The notes under the pieces: generated by a model
Databases searched by the model: none
What the model was told of the DNA's origin: nothing
The model's input: the letters and a program-made list of their open reading frames with translations, nothing else
Shown: piece by piece, positions 23,221-64,000 of the stretch
Layout of the letters: every line of letters begins with the position of its first letter
Position numbering within the stretch: the first letter of the stretch is position 1
NCBI RefSeq assembly: GCF_007565055.1
Contig: NC_044560.1
Span: 84,077,295 to 84,141,294, forward strand
DNA from: Rhinopithecus roxellana
Taxonomy: Eukaryota > Chordata > Mammalia > Primates > Cercopithecidae
Length of the DNA stretch: 64,000 nucleotides
Direction: 5' to 3'
Made by a program: the position numbers and the translations under genes

Positions 23221-24126
23221 GTCTGACGAGGGGTACCAGCCAACAGCCCCTCCCAGTGCTTGGGTCCTAAGTACAACAACTGCTTCTGGAAGCCTCCTGC
23301 ACCCTAGCAGGTCACTGAGGCTTGGCTGAAGAGGGTTGGCTGGACTCTTGTTCAGAGCTGGTGGGGACCTCGATCATCCAGGGAGGCTTGTCCTGCAGTT
23401 GCTTTTAGGCTAATGGGCTCTGCATCAGCTTTGGATATACTCTCATCCTGACCTTGGGCCTGTGCGCAGGAAGGTGGTGGTACATGACTGTAATGTGTGG
23501 ACTCAACTACCAGGTGCCTTCCACAGGCCACAGCATCATCACTGACCAGCAGATTGGTGGGAAAGGTAGGAACCATATAGTTCTTGGTGTGGGGGTGGCA
23601 GGAGAGGTTGGTTCTCAGGCAACCCTCGGACACTACCTGTGTCCACTGTGGACTGGGGTCAAGGGTAAATGGCCCGTCACTAGCTTGGTCAGGGGCAAGT
23701 CTTAGGCCATGGGACATAAGAGGGTGCTGTGTGTCTTTCGGGCTGCCAACTGCTGGCCATGCTCTGACACTTCCTGAGGCCAGGGCTGGGCAGGAGGGAG
23801 ACACTGGAAGGTAGTCCCCTGCCCCTGAGAGGATGGGGCTGAGGGTTGGGCAGGGGTTGCCCTGAGGAGAAGCCATGTCACATCCTTGGATCAAAGATGT
23901 ATCCCCATCAAGGTCAGAGCTACAGAACATCGATGCTGGAAGAGAGTTTAGGAAGTAGGGAATGCAACCTCCATTTTATAGACAGGGACATGGAGACTGG
24001 AGGGTAAACAACTGGCCTGAGGTCTCCAGTGGCCACAGTGGGCCGTAGTCCAGGTCTTCTATCTCCTGGGCAGGGCTCTTGCAGGTGGCAGTGGCGCTAG
24101 GAGGCTGTGGTCTCCTTCGGCCTGGA

Positions 24127-57223
<33,097 letters not shown>

Positions 57224-57692
57224 GGCGCCGGGGGCGGCAGAGAGGGGGGCCCGAGGGGCAGGGGGGCGGCCGAGAGAGCGCGGCGCTGTCGGAGGCAGCA
57301 CCGAGGGCTGGGCGCGGGGACGAGGCCCGTACAGGCAGGGGTAGGAGCTACCGGAGAAGGGAGGGGGTGCTGTCCGGAAGGAGGGTAACGCGAGGAAGGG
57401 GTGCGCGGCTGAGACTCCCTGGGACGCCAGCCCGGGAGGGCGGTCTAGAGGTAGTGGGCAGCTCAAGGCGATGGGCGCTGGGAGGAGGCCGTGAGCGGCT
57501 GAGGGACGGAGATCCTGGCGGGGAGGTTCTAGGGGGCGGGGCAGTCCTAAGGGATAGGAGCTGGGAGAAGGGGATCCCGGAGGGGGGTGGAGCCCTTGAA
57601 GGGGTCGAAATCCCGGGGTGAGGGCTTTGGGGGGAGGGCGAGAAGCTGGGGATGGGGAATCCTGGGGGAGGGGGCAGCCAGGCCAAGCCGTA

Positions 57693-57700
57693 CATTGGCT
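57693..57700 (-). promoter_or_regulatory. CCAAT box (NF-Y type) that also holds an upstream ATG
   Basis: The minus strand reads AGCCAATG. The CCAAT core is in the usual minus orientation for TRIM62 and overlaps the ATG of a 115-codon upstream frame (57695-57348). If this is a working CCAAT box, transcription starts downstream of it and that ATG is not in the mRNA. Confidence 0.45.
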
Positions 57701-57919
57701 GTGACCGGCAGAGAAGAGAAGGGGTGCCGGCCCGCTCAGCTGCCGGATCCCGGCCCCAAACCCTGGCCCAGCGCGGCCCCTTACCCCCACGGGCTTAGCA
57801 GCCACCGCTTCGGTCCAGCGCAGCCTCTCAACCCGGAACCAGCCGAATCCGAGCTGCCGGTGGCCGCGGCTACCTCCCCGCCCCCGTAGGCGGGACCCAA
57901 GCAACTCCGCCCCCGCAGC

Positions 57920-57938
57920 GGGCGGGGGAGGGGCGGGG
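57920..57938 (+). promoter_or_regulatory. Canonical G-quadruplex motif in TRIM62 promoter
   Basis: Four runs GGG-C-GGGGG-A-GGGG-C-GGGG with one-base loops lie on the plus (template) strand and also form tandem Sp1 boxes. Short single-base loops are the most stable G4 class. Confidence 0.6.
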
Positions 57939-58379
57939 CCGCCAGCCGGTTGACCCCCCGCCCCGCCCCCACCATCCTCCGGCTCCCCAGCTGTTCCTTG
58001 GGGTGTGTACTTGGAACTGCATCCAGGTCTCGCTTAGGGTCCCCGCGGCGAGGCGGAGCAGGGACAGCAGCTAATTTGAGAGCACGACAAATAAACAAGG
58101 AGCATCTTTCTGGATCATTGATTGAAGATGTAGAAAAAATCATATTTTGTATTAAAATGAACAAGAATATGTTTGGAATACAACTTCTGCATAAAATATA
58201 AAGATAAAACTCTTGAAATGCCCTGCTTGCTTAGAGCAAGTTCAAGGCCCTCACACTCCTAAGCCCTGGGGTCCCATTTCCTCTTCACTTCCTTAAGGAG
58301 TGCTTGGGGAGAAGTTTGGAAAGCCCTGGCTAACATCTGGTCCCGGAGGCTGCCTCCATTGGCAAACAATTTTGGAGTG

Positions 58380-58413
<34 letters not shown>
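58380..58413 (+). repeat. (TG)n microsatellite
   Basis: About 16 uninterrupted GT units, 500 bp upstream of the CpG island. Confidence 0.95.
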
Positions 58414-58415
<2 letters not shown>

Positions 58416-58429
58416 GGGGTGAGGGGTGG

Positions 58430-58810
58430 TGCAGGAGAGAGGGAGGAAAAGTAGTAGGAAAATTTGTCTTGTGTGCCAGATGGAGAGAGGATAAGGGATT
58501 TCTAGGCAGAGGAGACAGCCTGTGCAAAAGCATAGAGGCGTGAAAGGGGAGAGCAAAGTGAAGGAAGTGCAAGTAATTCTGTACTGTCGGGGGTGGGGTG
58601 GAGAAGGGGCCTGGGTGGGCTGGAGGGCATTGTGGGTCATGGTAAAGAATTTCTTGAAGGCATTGGGCATTCAGGCAAGGGAATGACCTGGTCCGATTGG
58701 GTTTCAGGAAGTCTCGGAGATATTCATTATACCATCTGCAAGGTGAAGAAGACAGGGAGCTTTTCCGATGTGTCTGCGCATGCACAGCACTCAGCACACA
58801 GTAAAGGTGT
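58430..58810 (-). mobile_element. LINE-2 fragment
   Basis: GGCAGAGGAGACAGCCTGTGC, AAAAGCATAGAGGCGTGAAAG, AAGGGAATGACCTGGTCCG: reversed L2 order. Confidence 0.7.
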
Positions 58811-60080
58811 GTAGCTGAATAACCGCATCAACGCCAGGGGTTGCAGGAGAAGGAAAGACTGGGCACCCCTGAGGTGCTGTTGTCATCGTGCCTGCAGGAG
58901 GTGAGACCCGAACTGGGGCCCCAACAGTGGGTAAGGAGAGAAGGCTAGGGTATTGCAAGTACAGACACGGTGACATTTGGTGATGGTTGGATACGGGGGT
59001 GAGGGAAATGAGGCATTGGGGGTGGCTACCAGTTTCTGCCTCCTCCAGAAATATCTTCATTGGTGTTAAACTTTATTGAGGTACAGTTTATGAAAAAGCT
59101 CTCAGTTTAGTTAGTTTAGTTCTCTAGACACTTTCTGCATCACACCCTCATCTGGCCCAGAATCTCCATCACTGCCAGAAAAATAGTTGGTTGTTCATGC
59201 AACAGCAATTACTCCACTTTTTCTTATAGGCAGAGCCCTGATTTTGTTCAGGTGGCCCCTTCCCCATGTGACCAAAGGAAGGCTGACCCCAACCCATTTC
59301 CAGGAGTGAGTCTTGTTTGGTCCAAGTCCATTATGGTGGTCTCATTCCTCTTGCCCATGATGGTTTGGGCAGGTCCAGCCTGAAAAACTAAAGGGGAAGC
59401 CTATGGCAGAGAGGGGAATTCAGGAAAGGATCTCTTGACTTTGCAAAATAGTCTGCCCCTTTGCTGGGATATGTTTGGTGGCAATGCTTGGAATTGCAGT
59501 AGCCATCTTGCTCCCAGTCTGAGGATACAGCAGATACAGAAGGGAGGGCAAGGCCAAGAGAGTCCTAGGGAAGAGAAACTTTTATTCTGATGCAGAGTCT
59601 GGACTTCAGGATATGTGAGATGGTCCATCTTATTGCATAAGCCAGTTTAATATAGTAGTGCATTGTCACTTTGCAACCCAGAGAATCCCAACTGATACAC
59701 TGATGTGCACCCCTAATGAGGGGGTGGGGAAGGTGAACAGGGCAGAGTCTAAATTATTGAAGCATTTGAAATGAAATGAAAAAAAAAAAAAGACTTGATG
59801 ATGGATGAAACAGTGACTTCATTATTCAACATGTATTTACTGATGCTGACTCCGACCAGGTCTTTGTGAGGGGATGAAATAAACTATGCTCCTTGCTCCC
59901 AAGGAACTGGTGGTCTAGAGGGCAAAATCAATGAGAAATTCTTATCCGGCACAGTCTGGCTTGCTAAGCATTCTCACATATATTATTGGATTTGAGTCCC
60001 AAAGCAGCCTTAACTAGTTTATATTATTATCTCCATTTTATAGAGGAAGATACCAAGCCTCAAATAAAGGAGATGTGATG
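58811..60080. other. Upstream intergenic DNA
   Basis: Contains an LTR-like stretch at about 59140-59700 (end CAGAGAATCCCAACTGATAC) and an L2/MIR minus part at about 59820-60065. No gene seen. Confidence 0.4.
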
Positions 60081-60497
60081 GAAATTGCTAGCTGTCCACT
60101 AAAATTCATCCTCCTGTTCTTCTATACAATAGAGTAGCAGTCAGAGGAATAGCTGATCCACTAGAGACCATATATCCCAGCTCTTCTTGCAGCCGAGTGA
60201 GACTTGGTGACTAAGGTCTTTCTAATAGAACACAAATAGAAATAGACCTTAAGGCATGAGGCTTTTGCTCTTCCATGGTCCATTTCCTCTTCTCTTGAGT
60301 TGGAACACAGATGTACCAACTTCAATCATGCTTCAAAAGGGCTGATGGAGCAAAGATATGGGAGGATCCTGTGTTCCTGAATGACTGCATGAAGTACACC
60401 CAACCTGACATAGACTAGAGAGTGAGAAGTAAACTTATTTTCCAAGAGCCATTGTATTTTGGGTCTTTTGTTGCAGCAGCCCAGCTTTCTCCATACT
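60080..60497 (+). mobile_element. Ancient MaLR/MLT-like LTR
   Basis: TATATCCCAGCTCTTCTTGCAGCC ... GTATTTTGGGTCTTTTGTTGC AGCAGCCCAG; old LTR-class text, subfamily uncertain. Confidence 0.45.
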
Positions 60498-60515
60498 ATT
60501 TTGCAGCTGTTTTTA

Positions 60516-60812
60516 TTATTTATTTATTTGATCTGGAGTCTCGCTCTGTCACCCTGGCTGAAGCACAGTGGCGTGATCTCGGCTCACTGCAACCTCCGCC
60601 TCCCAGGTCCAAGTGATTCTCCTGTCTCAGCCTCCCTAGTAGCTGGGACTACAGGCGCACACCATCATGCCTGGCTAATTTTTGTATTTTTAGTAGAGAA
60701 AGGATTTCACCATATTGGTCAGGCTGGTCTCAAACTCCTGACCTCAGGTCATCCAACTGCCTCTGCCTCCCAAAGTGCTGGGATTACAGGCATGAGCCAC
60801 TGTGCCCAGCCA
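60516..60812 (-). mobile_element. AluS with 18-bp target duplication
   Basis: ATTTTGCAGCTGTTTTTA at 60498-60515 and 60813-60830. Confidence 0.95.
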
Positions 60813-60956
60813 ATTTTGCAGCTGTTTTTAGAAGAGGCTCCAGTACTATTTTACTCTATTGTCTTAAGTCCTTTCAGTACATGGTCTTAATATGTAGCTC
60901 TAATCTCCTCCAAAGGACATAGAATATGGCTTTCCCTGGCCAAAAGTCACAGTCTC

Positions 60957-61242
60957 TTTATTTTTCTTTTGAGATAGAGCTCTGAAGCCCAGGCTGGAGT
61001 GAAGTGGTGCAATCTTGGCTCACTGCAACCTCCACCTGTCAGGCTCAAGCGATTCTCATGCTTCAGCCTCCCGAGTAGCTGGGATTACAGGTGCCCGCCA
61101 CCATGCCCAGCTAATTTTTGTTTTTGTAGTAAAGATGGGGTTTCACCATGTTGGCCAGGTCTCAAACTCCTGACCTCAAGTGATCTGCCCGCCTTGGCCT
61201 CCCAGAGTGCTGAGATTATAGGTGTGAGCCACCGCACCCGGC
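60957..61242 (-). mobile_element. AluS/J-like
   Basis: CAGTCTCTTTAT at the left and CAGTCTCTTATC at the right; body GAGATAGAGCTCTGAAGCC...CACCGCACCCGGCC. Confidence 0.9.
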
Positions 61243-61747
61243 CCAGTCTCTTATCTTTCACTTTACTTTCCAGTGTTCAGTCCTTTTATTCTCTGAGCAG
61301 TTTTTCTCTTGACCTTATTCCATCTCCATTAAGATGCAGAACACCAAAACTGTTGATTTTCTTTACATTTGGCAAGTCACTGATTGCTCTTCCCATATCT
61401 GATGTGGTTGAATGGTCTGAACTAAGACTTAGAGATCCTGACTGCAGTGTATGCCATCTGCTTCCATTCATACTCCAGAAATTAACATCAGGAATTTTTT
61501 TTCTGGAAAGCTATCCAAGAGCTATTGTTGAGTGAAAAAAAAGAAAAGAAAGACCCAAATACACATAGACACATAGACACTCACAGACTTAGACACAATC
61601 ACAGGCATTATTTGCATAACAAAAATTCTATAGAGCTATATTCTAATTGTGTTCATCTGTGGGCTGGGATTATGGGGGGACTTTAACTTTTACATTAGAT
61701 AGCTCTGTTTGTTATACATATTTTTGTAATCGGAAAAAATAAAGATA

Positions 61748-62524
61748 CAGTTGATCCTCATTATTTATGGATTCAATATTTGCAAAATCACCTACTTCTA
61801 AAATTTATTTGTAACCCTCAAATTAATACTTGAGGCACAATTGCTATTATTTGTGGACATACTTATGTGCAGAGGTGAAAATATTGACTTACCCACACAT
61901 ATGTTCACAGCTGAAGTTGAACAAAGGGACACCCTGCCTTCTTGTCTCAGCTCTCATGGTGTAAACAAGTATTCTTTTTGTGTTTGTGACTTATTTGGTG
62001 CTAATTATTCTCTTTTTTGTGTGTGTGCTTTTTGTTGGTGATTTTGCTATTTAAAATGGCCCCAAGCATTGTGCTGAAGTGCTCTCTGGTGTTGTCAAGC
62101 ACAAGAACAAAATACATGTGCTTGATAAGCTTTGTTCAGACATGAGTTACAGTAGTGTTGGCTGTGAGTTCAATGCTAATGAATCAACAATTCATATATT
62201 AAATAGGTGTCTTTAAGCAGAAACACACATAAAACAAAGTTGTGGCTGGACCCAGTGGCTCACTCCTGTAATCCTAGCACTTTGGGAGACTGAAGCAGGA
62301 GGATCACCTGAGGTCAGGAGTTTGAGACCAGCCTGGCCAACATGGTAAAACCCTATCTCTACTAAAAAACAAAAATTAGCCAGGCATGGTGGCGGGTGCC
62401 TGTAATCCCAGCTACTTGGGAGGTTGGGGCAGGAGAATCACTTGAACCCAGGAGGTGGAGGTTGCAATGAGCTGAGATTGCACCACTGCACTGCAGCCTG
62501 GGCGATAGAGCGAAAATCCATCTC

Positions 62525-62555
<31 letters not shown>

Positions 62556-62660
62556 ATCAAAGTTGTATGTTGACTGGTTGCTGAAAATGTGGCCAGAGGC
62601 TCACAGGAGCCTGATGCTGTAGTTCCTTTAAGGGCTACAGAGAGTAATGAGAGTCGGCTG
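61748..62660 (+). mobile_element. Tigger (TcMar) element, internally deleted, with transposase N-terminus
   Basis: Termini CAGTTGATCCTCATTATT and AGTAATGAGAGTCGGCTG are inverted repeats next to TA on both sides (61746-61747, 62661-62662). From the ATG at 62056 the frame encodes MAPKHCAEVLSGVV...VLDKLCSDMSYSSVG, the CENP-B-like DNA-binding start of Tigger transposase. The catalytic DDE part is missing and an Alu (62244-62557) lies inside. Not active. Confidence 0.88.
62244..62557 (+). mobile_element. Alu in Tigger, with (AAAT)n tail
   Basis: CAAAGTTGT at 62235-62243 and 62558-62566; about eight AAAT units in the tail. Confidence 0.93.
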
Positions 62661-62789
62661 TATCTAAAATTGTTGCATGTAATAGCATCCACCAATACAA
62701 GATACAACATTCACGTCCCTTCCTATCCAGGTTATATTTGCTCAAGCCCACTTGAAGGCAGAGGAGCAGGAGAAGGAATACTGAGCAAC

Positions 62790-62960
62790 TTCTGAGTGCC
62801 AGGCACTGTGCTTCACGTGTGTTATTTGATTTGATCCTCACAATAGGATCAAATCTCCAGATTTGACTTGTTTCTCCCCATTGGCAGATGAGGAAACTGT
62901 GGCTCGGAGGGGAGAAGTGACTTACCTAGAGCCACAGCAAGTAAGCCACACAGGCTCCTC
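62790..62960 (-). mobile_element. MIR
   Basis: TTGATTTGATCCTCACAATAGG, GCAGATGAGGAAACTGTGGCTC, CTAGAGCCACAGCAAGTAAG. Confidence 0.75.
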
Positions 62961-62969
62961 CTGCAATTC

Positions 62970-63635
62970 TTCCCCAGGGGCCCAAGCAGCTGGAGATGAC
63001 TCCACATTGTGCAGCCTGGCTGGGCCACAGCAGAGTGGTCAGCTCCACCCAGCAGACTTTATAAATGGGCAAGCTGGGCTCTGTCTCTCGGTGCCTCCCC
63101 CCTATTCCAAACATTTGCCTGGCTCCTGTAACCCACAGTGACACCCTTGCTTCCTCTCAGTGGAGGACTTTGCCTTGTGCTCCATGGAGGAAGTGGAGCC
63201 TCCTCTGTGGGGATGTCTCAACTTCCAGTCCCTCCAACCTATCAACTTATCTGTAGAAACACCTCAAGTCCTCTGTGAAATGAGGCAGAGAGTAGAACAA
63301 AAAAAAAAAATGACGGAAATAAATGCATTTCTAACATTATTCATCTTCATTCCCTTTCCCTGGTCCTGGAGGATGAAGCTTACCTTCACTGAGAACGGAT
63401 TCCTCCCCTAGGACCTCTCGAATTCCCTCAGGCCTCTTCTGGGACGTGACTCCTTCAATGAGCCCACGTTTGACTCTGTATTTTTGTCTCCTTCCTTGTC
63501 ATTGGCTGCTTTTCCTCAGCCTAGAAACAGGCTCAAGTTCCTCTTAAAATGATACTCTCTACAGTTGTTCCACCTTTAGCTACCACCTCATTTCTTGCCT
63601 GTCTCTAGCCCAGCACCTTGAGAGAACTGTCTGTA
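62970..63635. other. Upstream intergenic DNA
   Basis: No recognised gene; short A run at 63299-63310. Confidence 0.5.
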
Positions 63636-63900
63636 AATCCTCCTGCGCCACCGTCAGCCCATTGCAGCCTGCGCATCCTCCTGGGCCAGCACCAGCCGAC
63701 TGCAGCCTGAGCATCCTCCTGGGTCAGGACCAGCTCATTGCTGCCTGCATATCCTCCTGGGCCAGGACCAGCCCACTGCAGCCTGCACATCCTCCTGGAC
63801 CAGCATCAGTCCACTGCAGCCTACACATCCTCTTGTGCCAGCATCAGCCCACCATGGCCTGTGCATTCTCTTGGGCCAGCATCAGCTCACTGCAGCCTAG
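63636..63900 (+). repeat. 38-bp minisatellite, about 6.5 units
   Basis: Units begin at 63655, 63693, 63731, 63769, 63807 and 63845, each CAGCCCAYTGCAGCCTG..ATCCTCCTGGGCCAGSA with a few changes; a partial unit lies on each side. 38 is not a multiple of 3, so the frames through it are not a protein repeat. Confidence 0.93.
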
Positions 63901-64000
63901 CTCTGCTCCCCACCACTCCATTCATCATCTCCTAATTGCCAATTAAAAATACTTTCAGAGACACAGTTGCTGCTGTAGAAAAACAAAAGAGAGGAAAACT

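Larger units (their letters stand above)
22320..24126 (-). other. TRIM62: Probable TRIM62 3' untranslated region
   Basis: Follows the TAG at 24127. No AATAAA is seen on the minus strand between the stop and about 19 kb; the best signal is ATTAAA at 22346-22341, which would give a 3'UTR near 1.8 kb. It contains an old MIR-like stretch (about 23930-24030) and an LTR-like ancient repeat (about 22600-23220), but no Alu. The 3' end is inferred from the signal alone. Confidence 0.55.

Noticed and set aside
60999..61535. 178-codon plus-strand frame
   Set aside because: Most of it is reverse Alu (LQPPPVRLKRFSCFSLPSSWDYR type text) followed by random sequence.
63655..63900. Regular 38-bp units considered as a CRISPR-like array
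   Set aside because: Units are contiguous, with no spacers between constant repeats; a vertebrate minisatellite.

Overview
This is primate nuclear DNA, most likely from an Old World monkey (macaque, baboon or vervet type). It is dense in Alu, L1, L2 and MIR repeats. Two Alu copies carry diagnostic bases of the cercopithecid AluYRa/YR lineage: GGCTCAAGCC at the 5' end, GTTTACGCC, CACCTCGCCCGG and GGCTTGAGCCACC (6241-6390 and 33361-33670). The only gene I can support is TRIM62 (DEAR1). It lies on the minus strand and all five coding exons are present (57223-56816, 41505-41410, 35870-35614, 34288-34173, 24677-24127). The splice phases join to exactly 475 codons plus a stop, the length I recall for human TRIM62. 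From memory of human synteny (1p35.1), AZIN2 should lie just left of the window and ZNF362 to the right. I see no exon of either.

Layout. 1-22 kb: intergenic sequence downstream of TRIM62, made of L2, MIR, Alu and one TSD-flanked L1, with DNA-transposon and LTR relics. A small CpG-rich, ETS-motif-rich, promoter-like island sits at about 5.86-6.48 kb and is split by a half-length AluYRa. 22.3-24.1 kb: probable TRIM62 3'UTR. 24.1-57.2 kb: TRIM62 body, with introns of 15.3, 5.5, 1.3 and 9.5 kb (introns 1 to 4) full of nested repeats. 56.6-58.0 kb: CpG-island promoter. 58-64 kb: upstream intergenic DNA with a Tigger relic and a 38-bp minisatellite.

The gene encodes a RING / B-box 2 / coiled-coil / PRY-SPRY E3 ubiquitin ligase. 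I found no new multi-gene system. The observations most worth checking are: a UG-repeat acceptor on the in-frame 96-nt exon 2; an AUG-less open frame of 227 codons upstream of the TRIM62 start; the interrupted orphan promoter-like island at 6 kb; and several retroelement structures with readable histories (same-site stacked Alus, an Alu whose tail became a 185-bp Z-prone microsatellite, a left-right-right Alu, and a four-layer nested site).
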